Part shown: piece by piece, positions 45,898 to 57,139 of the stretch
How positions within the stretch are numbered: position 1 is the stretch's first letter
Layout of the letters: every line of letters begins with the position of its first letter
Assembly: GCA_051530055.1 (NCBI GenBank)
Contig: CM121341.1
Coordinates: forward strand, 3,410,001-3,474,000
Origin: Neoechinorhynchus agilis
Lineage: Eukaryota; Acanthocephala
Direction: 5' to 3'
Length of the DNA stretch: 64,000 nucleotides
The notes under the pieces: generated by a model
What the model saw: the letters and a program-made list of their open reading frames with translations, nothing else
Told to the model about the DNA's origin: nothing
Databases searched by the model: none
Program-made: the position numbers and the translations under genes

Positions 45898-47786
45898 GGA
45901 ACTGGACTGTCAAAGCATCATTTTCCACCTAAAACAAATTATTTATCTATGTTGCCAGTGGCGTTGACCGAGCATGTCGACTTCTTCGTAGGATATGACA
46001 GTAGCACTACCCTTTGACTCTTCACCAACTTGGTTGTGCAACCCCTTCACATTGAATGGGAAATGCTCGGCTTGGATCTAAAGAGAGTTAAATTTTAAAT
46101 GATTCAAGTTGGAGAAATTCTAAGAATTTATAAGTGTTTACTCTCACTGAGATGTCGTCTAAGGCGTACAAGAACTTTTAAACATTATTGGACCTTGTTG
46201 GTAGGCGGATTTTAAAAGGAAGTTAAATCGCGTTCTGGCTTCTATATTGTCTTTGCTTATGATTATTTCGAGCTATAAAGTTCTCAGTTTATGTTAGATG
46301 AGGCCCAGAATTTACCAATTCGCAAGATAAACCTTCTCACACTTATTTCACCATAGAGTACCAGTCCTGCTTTGTTTTAAGATAACGGCCTACAGTGGGT
46401 TTTTATGGGTTCCACATTCTGTACTTATGTTTTTTTCATGTGGTGGTGTGGATATTTTAGATGGAACGCATTGCGAGCATCCATTTTGCCTTCCAAGTAC
46501 ATTTCATCCTTTCGACAAGATTGATAGCCGTTTGCCTTGATAGTCGATACGAAAATATACTGTGCCCTACTTACAAACCATTACTTTTTATCTTTCTTTT
46601 TCTATATATATTGAGACTTGAGAAAAACACAATTGATCTTGAATGCCGCCCAGCTACTAGATTTTCGTACCATTCGACAGACGTATTTATCGATATCGAA
46701 TTGGTTGTTTCATGGCGAAGAAATTGAATTGGTGTCTTTATCAAGGTTGCTTATAAGTTTTCGCCATAAAACAATCAATATGAGCAGTTCAATCTTCAAG
46801 CGATATCGAATTACAAAGTATTTTTAAGGCTTTGTGCCACTGTTTGGTGAGATGACTATGAATTCTGAAGCAAAAAAAACTTAACAGTTGAATTACCCTT
46901 TTATAAGACCGCGAGGTAGTCTCGCGTTCATTGTTAATCAGTATACTTATCCGTCATTCCTTAGATTGCGTTACGATTCTGATTAGAAATTGTAGATTTT
47001 TTAAATAGGAATATAGACGCAATTCTTCAAATTTTAATGGATCTTTAGACTCTTATACTCTCCTTTTTTCTATCTTTGGTACGATCTCAAGGAAACGTAG
47101 ATTTGACAACGATAGCGGACTGTCATAATTGACAGAGCCACTTGAGTGCACGTCGGATGAGCATAGAGATAATTTCCACGGCGTGAAACCAAGTCATTTT
47201 AAATCAAATCATCCTTCATCTCAATCGATTGCGACATTTGCTTCTGATTTGCGCAATTCGATTGACATTTCCTAGCTCGTCTATAGGATAAAGCTGATTA
47301 TTGTTCCTAAGGTGTGGATCCTTTTGGCATATTTACGTTTGACAGATCGGCGCCATCTATGCTAGGATTGCTCCTTGCACCCATCGGCACGCGGAAACTA
47401 TCTCGAAGTCTGCAAAAGCGTGTTGGAGATAATGCACAAAGATTTAATGGAGCAGCGAGCGCGTTGTTGCCTTGCACTTGAAATATTCTTATATCCATGT
47501 TTTTTAAGGCCAAAATAATTGAATATCGCAAATACTCATTTTCTCGGTTGTGAAGGACGCACCACATTTTGAGTCCCAAGTGGGTTTTTTATGCGTGTGG
47601 TGGGATAAAAATAACCTAATGGATTTTGGTGTGAGAGGAGACGAGTGGTGGGTTATTGTTTTTATTATGTAAGATAGAAATGTGGAAAACGGTGAGGAGT
47701 GAGAATACGTGATGATGATGATGTTCAAATGAGTGTTTTGTGTGTGTATGTGAGCGTATTTTGAACATTGAACCATTCAGATTGTA
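45898..47786. other. No recognisable gene
   Basis: Open frames at 46461-46827 and 47307-47776 show no family. Near 46775-46800 ATGAGCAGTTCAATCTTCAAG resembles ATGAGTAATTCACTCTTCAAG at 42.83 kb and a similar run at 26.37 kb, a word that trails the PLE-type inverted ends. Confidence 0.4.
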
Positions 47787-49064
47787 ATGCCACCAGCGAC
47801 CATTCGGATATTCAGGTGTCCACGATGTAAGCAGCCAGTCTATGCAGCGGAACAGGTCTTAGCGGGAGGTCGGAAATGGCATAAGATGTGTTTTAAATGC
47901 TGTCAGTTTCATACGGATATCTCGCATTTTCACAATGATATCTAGGTCTCTGCAAAAAATCCCTTAATTCAACTAATGTGACTGAACATGATGGAGAAAT
48001 CTACTGTAAACAGTGCTATTCAAGAATTTTCGGAATCCAGGGAGTAGGGTTCGGAACTGGTGCAGGCACACTATCAATGGACACCGGTCAGGCGTTCCAA
48101 ATTCAACAGGCTCTTATGGAGTAAGTGGCTTTAGTTTTCTTAACTTTATGGAAAGCCTCTTTTCCCAACACCCTCATGTTTTATTCCAGATTTATTATCG
48201 AACGGGAAATGGGTGTTTTATTTGTTTATTGCTTCAAATTTTCGACGCCTTGCGAGGGATGAGCTGACGGACAGCGTTGCCCTCCTCTGATTCCTTTTCA
48301 GATAACCGAAGAAAAGCTTCCTGACGAAGACGTCGAAAATTTGAAGAAATAAATAAATAAAACACCCATTTTCCGTTCGATAATAAATCTGGAGTTTTCT
48401 TAACTTTAAAATCAATAATTTTTATTGAATAATGGTGAACATAATCCCTGCTAAAGATTCCTTTATTGAAATATTTCGATAGAGGAAACCTCGCCTCATC
48501 AGCCATTGTAAATAAATCTAATAGATATGTTCACCACCATTCAATATTTGCCACCTCAGAGGATCTTCTTGATATGATCAATAATTTCTATTGAATGGTA
48601 GTGATGATAATCCCACCCCAAGGAGGACCTGGGTAATCTAAAAAAAAGTTTTAGTTGTTTTTGTGTTCCCGCGAGTACGAGTCTTACAGTACAAAACAAC
48701 TGAAACTTTTTAGATGACCCGGATGAGGCGTTATCCTTCGAAATATCCCAATAAAATATGTTTTTATCCGGACGCGGGATTATCATCACTACAATTATAA
48801 GTTTATCATCCAGAAGGATTTTTCTCTCTATGAATTACCCTAATGTAATCGATGAATAGGCAACAACTTGAACAAGATCCAAGGACGAGTTTCCACTCAC
48901 CGACACCTACTTCACCAATCCACATTCGATCCCCGGTACAGATGAGATCACCGCGAACTCCTTCACAAAGGGAGACTCAGTTCGTGTACGACATCCCAGA
49001 GAACGAACAACAAAAAAGATTCTCTCAATATGGAGATCAGACGTTCCAGAATTGGAAACAATAG
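47787..49064 (+). CDS. Single-LIM-domain protein (CRP/muscle LIM protein-like), three exons
   Basis: Exons 47787-47901, 47946-48120 and 48860-49064 join in frame to 164 residues. The LIM domain spans about residues 8-62: CPRC, WHKMC, C-x2-C across the first junction, CKKSLNST and YCKQC. Then comes the CRP-specific Gly-rich segment [19 protein letters not shown]. The tail is Pro/Ser/Thr-rich ([20 protein letters not shown]), unlike two-LIM CRPs. Such proteins bind alpha-actinin and zyxin and support the contractile cytoskeleton. ATTCAG ends six bases before the ATG. Intron 1 is 44 nt, but intron 2 is 739 nt and consists of three foldback elements. The exon-3 phase matches exactly, which supports the long intron. 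Confidence 0.88.
48187..48393. repeat. Foldback element 1 in LIM intron 2
   Basis: AGATTTATTATCGAACGG..AAATGGGTG and TCAAATTTTCGACG at the left are repeated inverted at 48330-48393 (GTCGAAAATTTGAA, then ACACCCATTTTCCGTTCGAT). The loop of about 80 bp has no clear motif. Confidence 0.82.
48424..48545. repeat. Foldback element 2 in LIM intron 2, with hammerhead-like core
   Basis: TTGAATAATGGTGAACATA is inverted as TATGTTCACCACCATTCAA. On the minus strand, 48468-48502 reads CTGATGAGGCGAGG, a loop, a mismatched return strand, then GAAATATTTC. The terminal GGTGAACATAATCCC matches the end word of the other foldbacks. Confidence 0.75.
48592..48795. repeat. Foldback element 3 in LIM intron 2
   Basis: GTAGTGATGATAATCCC at the left is inverted as GGGATTATCATCACTAC at the right. 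Inner arms pair ATCTAAAAAAAAGTTTTAGT with AACTGAAACTTTTTAGAT. A decayed core on the plus strand reads CCGGATGAGGCG, later GAAATATCCC. Confidence 0.75.
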
Positions 49065-49372
49065 AGCGGATCGTTGTATAAGACGACCCAGATACAGCTA
49101 GTGAGCAGTGTGTTGAGATTTTACGGTTACCGATAAAAGTGTACCTTTAATCCGTGCAGATTAAAGGAATTACGTTTGACTGTAAACGAAGGTTTTGCGT
49201 TTGACAGAGGTGAAATTTTCTAATGTGAGTCAAAAACGTTGAGCAGTGAAATCTATAAACGGACAAACCGAGTCTTAAAATTGAATGAAGGTTTTTAACG
49301 ATTGCGGGCATTCAAAAATGCAAAGCAAAAATAAGCATAATTGAAGAATTGCTAAAAGGGTGTGCTGAACGA

Positions 49373-50708
49373 AGTGAAATTTCGGTTTTTTTTGTTATAA
49401 ATCAATGAATTTTATCGGTAAATTCTCTTGAACCACAAAACTGAGTATTAGAATTGAATGCACTTCTAAAAGATTGTTGTAGGATTATCCATTCAAAGCA
49501 TCTTAATCCGAGAAAGCGTCGCCAAATGACTGTTTGGCGAGTCAGGTGCATTCATTAAACCAATCGGCAGCGATTGGACTTGCACATCGCAGGGATTGAG
49601 CAAGCCACGCCGAAGCCTAGTGTCGAAGCGAGACCAAATGCTGGATCATTTGTTTGCGGCCTCGTTCTTTGGCGTCAACACAAGTACCAAAAAGGTTTCA
49701 GAACTCCTTCTCAAACCAAGGTTCTGAGCAACGTGTTTTTTCTTATTGATGAATTCGTCTGATGCAGTTTTCAATTTAGATTCGGTAATATTAGTCGTTA
49801 ATTTGTAGACGGCCTAAAAGAGTACTTTGCATCCAACTTTTTATCGGATAATCAGCCTTGCGATTCAGGAGGCAATGGAACATCAAGGTGTTCCTCCGTT
49901 ACCATCGGAACTTTTATAAATGACTTGTAGCAAACAACTTCAATTTATTATTGAATTTTAATTCTTTAAACACTGGGTTTTGAGATTTCTTAGGTTTAAC
50001 CTAAAACTAAACGTGAATGATGCTTAAAAAATTTGTTACGACATTTTGTCTGAATAAACCAATATTTTTTCTCATTATCGTGACTACTGAAATTATCATT
50101 TTTTCTATTGGATTTTTATTCTTTAAATACTTGAAATTTTTCTGAAAATCCATATTTAACATATCGATGCTCACTCTGAACATCAATACATTGCCAATTT
50201 TCTAAATGCTGATTGAAGCGCTCTTCTACAACGCGATATTTTCAAAAAATAAATCACGAACTCACCAAAATGTCGATTGGGTACAGTTGTTCATTAAGAA
50301 AGATTTAAAAATCGCCTGTCCATTTTGTACAGTGTTGTTCCATTACCCAATATCCTTAATGATCCATCAGCATAATTGAGCAACTTATTGTCTAAAAGTT
50401 CTTCGCATAATTAACAGTTCGAGTTGATTGAAAACAATTCTGCTTTAGAATAAGAATGACTTTTATTGAGGTAAAAGATCTCAAAAAGTCATTTACGGCG
50501 CAATAATAAATCGAATTTTGTTTCTGCGACTTCATTTGATGAGTTGATATAAAGTATTTCGAGATGGATCGACGGCGTGATAACTATTACGAGGTTCTAA
50601 GTATTTATAAACGTTCCATTTGTCTCTTTGGTAGCCGTTCGAAAATGGTCGATATGAAAACAACTAGCTCTTAACCTTTTTTTCAAGTATTGTTTCCGGC
50701 AATCCATT
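49373..50708 (+). repeat. 1.34-kb direct duplication, copy 1
   Basis: Almost every base from GTGAAATTTCGG to CCGGCAATCCAT is repeated at 57140-58476; I found only about five substitutions or one-base indels. Neither copy has a recognisable gene. A 62-codon frame (49574-49762) is identical in both. The last 100 bp belong to the left arm of the foldback at 50605. Confidence 0.95.
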
Positions 50709-51962
50709 ATTACATTGCTAATGAATATCAATTTATGATATTATCGCAGATCATCCTAAAATTGTTTTACTCTATCGAACTTTATTTTCAAAAATAACTT
50801 TGATCCTCCGCTTATTACTGGAATACTAACGAAAAAATTCCTTTCGAATTGGGTTTCTCTACACAACACAATCGCACATTTTTTTGTTCAAAATTACTTT
50901 TCACGTTGTCGATGCAACCAATAATTTCGAAATGCAATTGATCAAACAGGCCATTGTAACCGCGCCGATTTTATTGCTGATTCGTGAGTAGAAAAATATA
51001 ATTTCTGCACATTTCACACTGATCAAGGTGTAAGCTAGATAATAAAAAAATTGGAATTCTAACGAGATTTTTGTGCAAATTTTCACACTGGTGAATGGAG
51101 ATTCTCACGAAATTAGGCAGGAATCGCTTCGACAGTTCCTATCTGTCATAGTTGAATTATAGTCACAAAGCCTTTTATGGCTTCCGGGTAATTGTGCTAT
51201 CGGTTTGAATAAAAAATTTATATGGCGGAATTAATAGGCCGCGCTTAAAGAAAAAGAGTAATTTATCAATCAGTCATTGAAGTGTGAATTTTAAATAACG
51301 CTTAGGGGACTGAATACCTAGATAAAATTCCATAGTTGATCATGAATGATAGGTAAGATCGATGGAGTTTTGATGTGAATTCCTTAACTATATAATATAA
51401 AAGTCATTTTCGATCTTCTAATGTCTACTGGCATTTTTCCTTTAGGCACACAACCAAATCGATATGTTGCACCAGGGCCGAATTTTTTGTACGCTAATCA
51501 AATAATGGCATTTCAAATTCGGAAATGAACGTTTCTAACACCATTTCTTTGGTTCAGAACATAACCTTGACCTTGTTAGGGTTACCGGAAACGATACGCT
51601 TGTCCCTAGCAATTTCTTCACAATCAGTGTCTCGTCAGCATTCAACATTCCTTATTGTTGATTAAGTCAAAGGCCATACAAGCGTAAAATTTTAAAAGAA
51701 TGGATGGTTTGGTTATCATCAACGTGGTTACAATGGCCTGTTTGATCAATTGCATTTCGAAATTATTGATTACATCGACGACGTGAAAAGTAATTTTGAA
51801 CCAATTTTAGGATGATCTGCGATAATATCATAAATTGATATTCATTAGCAATGTAATAATGGATTGCCGGAAACAATACTTGAAAAAAAAGGTTAAGAGC
51901 TAGTTGTTTTCATATCGACCATTTTCGAACGGCTACCAAAGAGACAAATGGAACGTTTATAT
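50605..51962. repeat. Large foldback element, 236-bp arms, asymmetric insertion
   Basis: The right arm (51726-51962) is the complement of the left arm, which is split: 50606-50767 and 50888-50961, with about 120 bp inserted between. Shared words include ACGTTCCATTTGTCTCTTTGG, CCGGCAATCCATTATTACAT and GATCAATTGCATTTCG as complements. The 765-bp middle is not coding. It may be a non-autonomous DNA transposon or a foldback. Confidence 0.85.
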
Positions 51963-52189
51963 TTAACCAACCATATTTTTATCCTTTCACGGTTGATTTT
52001 CTGATCCGAAAATCGGATTGAATTTCTTCACGAAGAACGTTCGAATCAGTAACCAACAAAAAAACGACAAGGAAACCTTCATGCATTGTAAAAGACAGAA
52101 TACCAGATTATTCAGCCGTTTATATTTCTGAACTTTGCTTTAAGCCAATACAATTACTATAATTCGCTATGTGCTACAATCACCACCGT

Positions 52190-52460
52190 CCGCAAAATCG
52201 GAGCTTCTCTCCGTCCTCGGCCTCGTTGTACTGCGAGCGAGATATTTTGTCACAGGAATACACCTGATCGTGCGTCGCCGGTCGTTTCTCTCAATTTCTT
52301 CGACAGATCCTGGAGCAGAGTGCCGAGCTGCCAAGCGTTCCATACGTCTCTACTCCGAAGGGGACACTCTCGTAAAATCATTTCGCATGTTTTATCGAGA
52401 TAATTTACGAATTTCTCAATGTGTTCAAACAAAGACTTTACTAGGATCAAAACAATTAAA
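52190..52460 (-). mobile_element. RLE-family retroelement C-terminal scrap (tentative)
   Basis: The minus strand reads TGDARSGVFL, stop, QNISLAVQRGRG, like the family C-terminus TGD.R...FL.QRISIAIQRGNA. A similar scrap lies at 56.06-56.24 kb (TGDPRSGAFLLQNIS). The upstream part is not recognisable. Confidence 0.45.
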
Positions 52461-53620
52461 TAAATTTAATATTTGAAAGAGATGAGTACGATTTACTTTA
52501 AAAAAATAAACCGCATTAGATTCCATTTTAAACGAGTACGATAAGGCACCAAGAAAAAGAGCTTGATTTAAAAGTTGATAAACGTTTCATTCAGTCATTT
52601 GTTGAATGCATTTAGGAAGTGGTACCTCATTATCCAACTTTCATTAAGGCTAACCGATAGCAAGTCGCGTATCTTTATTTACAGCCAGCAAAATTAAAAA
52701 CCTTTAACCGCTATCAGCTACTCAGATAAATTAAGTCCTCATAACACAATCAATAAGAAGTCGAGTGTATGAAATACATTACATAGATTAAAAAGCTCAG
52801 TCGCACAGTCATTCATCAAGATTTCCACGACATTAACGTACGAGCTTATTTGATTGAAAGCTTAACCAAGTTTTTATACATCAAACTACGGAATATCCGC
52901 CACCCGAATAACCAGTTCATGGAAAACTAACGGGTAAAAATTCAACTTTATTTCATTCGTTTACATCTGCCGTCCCTAAAACAGCGAGATATTAGTCATT
53001 TTATTGGATTAAAAAGATCGGATCACGTATTGATTAACCAGTTACTATTGCAAGGTTAATGGAAAACAATTCAAGTACGTTAAAGCCTAAGCAGAAAGAC
53101 CCAAAATCCATTAGAGTGAAAAGTGAAGTATAAGCTAATCGATAGCAGCTTAAATGCCCTACAGCGATAAAGGCTCAAAAAATTCCACTAAGACATTTTT
53201 GCGAAAATGACCGATTGTTCAACTAAAAGTGAAAAGAAAAGTAGCCAATAACAACTTAAATATTTTACACAGATAAAACTCAAACATACACACACAGGTT
53301 TATTCATCAGGTGGCAGTATGAGAAGAAAAACCAAAACAAGAAACTAATCAGTATCGTTCAACTAGACCATCTCATAAGTCTACTGTTGCAGAATCAAAA
53401 CTCAAACGAATCCGAGTAGAACATTGAAAATGATCGATCGTACAAATAACGAATCAAAAAAACCTGAAACACAAGTCATTCAACTTTTATTCCGGGTATA
53501 AGGAACAAACTAAAATTTAATGATGATATGAAAAAAACCGGCTTGTCAGTAAAAAAAACCTTAAAATAGAATACAGCGCTCACCATGAGTCTGAAAACTG
53601 GCTGAGTTTGTACATTTGGT
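52461..53620. other. No recognisable gene
   Basis: AT-rich sequence. Loose, decayed near-repeats (for example AAATGACCGATTGT.CAA and GATCGATTGTACAAATAA at 53.2, 53.4, 54.0 and 54.3 kb) suggest an old dispersed or tandem repeat of several hundred bp. Confidence 0.4.
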
Positions 53621-53624
53621 AGTT

Positions 53625-53830
53625 GTGCTGAGGTGGTCAAGTGGACTAATGCCCTTAATCCCAGTTGAGGGTTAACTGACTCGTAATCCACGATCGCCGA
53701 TGACACTCACAACGAAAGGGGACGAAATACCTCGATGAAGGGAAGAGGAAACTCACTAATGAGTCCCGCATCCTCGAGAGGTATTTGAGAATCCTGAGAG
53801 ATGCGTACAAACTCTTAACCCTGCATTAGA
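53625..53830 (+). mobile_element. tRNA-derived SINE, most complete copy
   Basis: It begins GTGCTGAGGTGGTCAAGTGG, with the A box TGGTCAAGTGG at 53634-53644 matching TRGYNNARNNG. A degenerate B-box region (GGGTTAACTGAC) follows. The body is AATCCACGATCGCCGATGAC, then GGGGACGAAATACCTCGATG, AACTCACTAATGAGTCCCGC and GAGAGGTATTTGAGAATCC. The head resembles a Leu/Ser-type tRNA. Confidence 0.75.
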
Positions 53831-54123
53831 AACTATGACGTTATATCACTTCTCTGATGTAATTGGTTTGGCCCTATGCCTAAAAATAAGCAGGACCAGA
53901 AGACAAAAACTAAATTTTAAGGAAGATATAAAAACTAACTGAAAAAATAACTTGAACATTTTACAGCGACAAAACACACAAATATATTCCAATTGGACTT
54001 TTTTTGCGCAAATGATCGATTGTACAAATAAAGATCGGGGAAAAGCTGAGACACGGGTGATTCAACTTTCATTTAAAGACTAACCGAAAAAACAACTTAA
54101 ATACTTTACAGCCCCTAAAGCTC

Positions 54124-54262
54124 CCGGTAATAGCACATTTGATTTTGATTTGAAATATTTCGCGAGGTGATCTCGCCTCATCAGTCATTGTTTTCGAAGA
54201 AAAATTCGAAGTCACCTCCTCGGCGAAATATTTCAAATCAAAATCAAGTGTGCTATTACCGG
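54124..54262. repeat. Foldback element with hammerhead-like core
   Basis: CCGGTAATAGCACA..TTTGATTTTGATTTGAAATA and its complement form arms of about 50 bp around a loop of about 35 bp. On the right, GGGATTATCATCACC matches the end word of the LIM-intron foldbacks. Confidence 0.85.
54152..54184 (-). ncRNA. Hammerhead-like core, best preserved foldback copy
   Basis: On the minus strand: CTGATGAG, stem GCGAG/CTCGC with loop ATCAC, then GAAATATTTC. UGA before CUGAUGA pairs with UCA after AUAUU, giving a 3-bp stem I; AUAU is self-complementary for a paired stem III; cleavage would follow UAUU. One extra G lies before stem II. Confidence 0.6.
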
Positions 54263-54723
54263 GATTATCATCACCAAAATGAAACTTTGACTACCCCGAA
54301 GGATTTTTTATCGATGATTATTGTGTGTGTGTGTGAAAATGATCGATTGTACAAATAAAGATCCGAAAAAAAAATTCAAAAGACTAACCAAAAAAACAAC
54401 TTGAATATTAAAAAAAAGGTGAATAGAAAAAAGGATAATCTTCAAAGTCTATCACACGACAATGTCCTTTGAAGCCACTTTGCCCTCGCATTACGCCAAA
54501 TGATTTATTCATGAGGACAATTTGTCATCATCGTCAGAGTTTGTTGGATTGGGGTATTAGCGATTGAGCACGTGCGCACGGGAGGTTCGCTCTCGCTGAT
54601 TGTTTGATAATCGTCGAAAATGGCGAGATAACGACGATTGGGACCAACAAGATCATCAGTACCACTCAAAAACTATTACTACGACACAATTGTGAGAGCG
54701 ATGCACGTGCTCCGCGTTTGTCC

Positions 54724-55524
54724 TCATTTATCAGCGCCGTCATTATTGGCTGCTGCTGCTGCATTGGGCGATTCCCCAGTTTTCTCGCCCATAAGAACGT
54801 CCTGATTGTCAGACGACCACAACGTGAGATTATCACGGAGGAGTTGCATAATCAAAGTGGAATCCTTATAGGATTCTTCATTGAGAGCATCGAGATCTGC
54901 GATGGCGTCATCAAATGACTGTTTGGCGAGATGGCAAGCTCTATCGGGCGCATTCATTATTTCATAGAAGAAAACGGAATAGTTGAGAGCAAGACCAAGA
55001 CGGATTGGGTGAGTTGGTTCCATCTGAGCTTTAGCAATATCCATGGCTTCCTCATAAGCTTTCTGGCTCTCATCAACGACTTTTTGTCTCTCACTAGCGG
55101 TTTCAGGCGCAACTTCGGCCAAATAACGGTAATAGTCGCCTTTCATTTTCAAATAGAACACTTTGGATTCGGGGGCGGTAGCTTTGGGCAAAAGGAACTT
55201 GTCAATAAGTCCAAGGACTTCATTGCAAATATCCTGAAGTTCTTTTTCGATCACAATACGGTAGTTTTTAGCCGCTTCAGCCCTGGGTGACGCTTCATTC
55301 GAACCGGCCGATTCAGCTTTTTGAGCGAAAGTGGAAAGTACACGCCACGATGATCTACGAGCACCGACAACGTTTTTGTAAGCAACTGAGAGAAGGTTTC
55401 TCTCTTCTCCAGTTGGATCTTGGCCCAATTCAATCACGGACTTCATGGATTTGACCATATCTTCGTACCGTTCGGCTTGTTCTGCCAATTTTGCTTTTTG
55501 GACTTCTTCTTCTCGATGGACCAT
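54724..55524 (-). CDS. 14-3-3 protein (canonical), intronless coding region
   Basis: The 266-residue protein is a dimeric phosphoserine/threonine-binding adaptor of cytosol and nucleus. Signature [19 protein letters not shown] is intact, with the phosphopeptide-binding Lys and Arg; [11 protein letters not shown] gives the conserved Arg-Tyr pair, and [18 protein letters not shown] is the second signature. The C-terminal tail is Ala/Asn-rich ([13 protein letters not shown]). ATG 55524 ([20 protein letters not shown]) is chosen because it aligns with family starts; the frame is open upstream but encodes low-complexity leader. On the minus strand TTTTTTTAG lies about 21 bases before the ATG. A (GGT)n/(GTG)n microsatellite lies just upstream at about 55588. 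Confidence 0.97.
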   Translation of the reverse strand: MVHREEEVQKAKLAEQAERYEDMVKSMKSVIELGQDPTGEERNLLSVAYKNVVGARRSSWRVLSTFAQKAESAGSNEASPRAEAAKNYRIVIEKELQDICNEVLGLIDKFLLPKATAPESKVFYLKMKGDYYRYLAEVAPETASERQKVVDESQKAYEEAMDIAKAQMEPTHPIRLGLALNYSVFFYEIMNAPDRACHLAKQSFDDAIADLDALNEESYKDSTLIMQLLRDNLTLWSSDNQDVLMGEKTGESPNAAAAANNDGADK

Positions 55525-56059
55525 TTTGATTGTCGACGCTTGTTCTAAAAAAAGACTGAAAATCAACAGCTCCTCCTGTTCGTTAGGGTGGTGGTGGTGG
55601 CGGGGGTGGCGGCAATAAGGAGCCGAATACACACGCGAGGGAGAGAGGGTGCGCGTGAGACAAATATAGACGTGGTGTTCGTTGTTGCACACGCGCGCGC
55701 TCGGCGGCATATGTGCAAAAGATTTGTGATTTGTGATTTGTGAATCGTGCGCGTACAAGAAGAGAAAGTAGAGTGACGTCATTTCTTCCCCTTTGAGTAA
55801 GCATCAACGCCTCATGACGTGGCGTCGTGTATGCCGGTGGGGAAAGGAGCAAAAACACGACTCACGATGATCTTTTGACGTGTAAACAAGACCTCTCGAT
55901 GTAAACACACACCAAGAAGCCAAATGAAATCACGGAAAAAAGAAGGGAAGAACATCGATTCAAAATTCACATTCAAAAAGATAACAAACATGAGTTGAAA
56001 AAACTTACAAGGCATATGAGAAGGCCGAAAATTATCAATAATGTCATGAAATCATTCAC

Positions 56060-56240
56060 ACCACCGCTCTGGATCGCTCAGCTGTCGTCCTGGTTCAAAG
56101 GACGGATGCAGCGTTCCCCCGTTGGATATGTTTTGTAGGAGGAATGCTCCTGATCTCGGATCGCCGGTGATACCGGGTCCTAAGCCGAAGTACCAAACGA
56201 CCCGAGAGTCTCGACGCCAAAAAGAATAAAATAATGATTT
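56060..56240 (-). mobile_element. RLE-family retroelement C-terminal scrap (tentative)
   Basis: The minus frame reads RRDSRVVWYFGLGPGITGDP, RSGAFLLQNIS, similar to the family end. It is about 60 codons and lacks other domains. Confidence 0.4.
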
Positions 56241-56989
56241 CAACCCAAGTCGAAGTATTTTGTCCTTTTCTCCTCCGTTTTAATAGTGGCGATTTGTTAT
56301 GTAATTCGCTATAGAAAAAAGTTAAAATGATGAACATCTTTACAGAGAATTAAAAGTGTTCATAAATAGGTTGTTTTTAAATGACGAGGAGAGAAAAATT
56401 AAATTTATTAGTTTCGGAAAGGTACACAATCTTGTATACACGCTTTTTGATCATTTTCGAGCGCCATGAAAATAATCCACCCGGTCATAACCTATTTTAA
56501 ATAAATCATTTATTTATAAAGTATTATAAGAAATTAAAAACCTCAAACGATTAACCCTTACACTAGGACGGCAGCTGAGTGATCCAGAATTAGGACTATC
56601 GTCTTTTTGTTCAAATACTGTCGTTTCCGGCAATAGATTGAAGTTTCAAATAAGAGTCCGAGGCTCATATTGTAAAAATTAGCTTCAAATGACGACAAGA
56701 ATTGAATTATTTGACCGACAATTATTCACTATAATGTCGATTATAAATATTTAATTAAAAACGTTATTCCAATTTTGCATTATTTAATCCAACTGAAAGT
56801 AATCTCGATTTTATGGAAAGAAGCAGGTTTCAGAAAAGAGTCGTCGTCTTATTGCTCAAAGGAATGCGAATTGAGAACAAATCGTTTATACTATTACAAT
56901 ATTTTGTTTTAAAGTAAAAAAATTTACACCACTGATGGGAACGAAGGAATATCTTTATTCATCGACAGAGGAAATCCTTTTGGGTTAAT

Positions 56990-57139
56990 CAAAGTGTATA
57001 CTTTTGGTGAAAATAATCCCCCGGTCATAACCTATTTGATTTTGATTTGAGATATTTCGAACGAGGTAACCTCACCTTATCATTGTTTCCGGAAAAAATT
57101 CGAGTGACTGATGAGGCGTGGTTTCTTCTTTCGAAATAA
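56990..57139. repeat. Foldback-type element, partial, with hammerhead-like cores
   Basis: The left side starts GGTGAAAATAATCCCCCGG and TCATAACCTATTTGATTTTG, the inverted form of 15.40-15.47 kb. It then has an inverted core (GAAATATCTC..CCTCGTTCG on the minus strand) and, at 57108-57138, a plus-strand CTGATGAGGCGTGG..TTCGAAATA. The right arm is missing: copy 2 of the duplication starts there. Confidence 0.7.

Noticed and set aside
54931-55290. 119-codon plus-strand frame
   Set aside because: It lies antisense within the 14-3-3 coding region and is a shadow.
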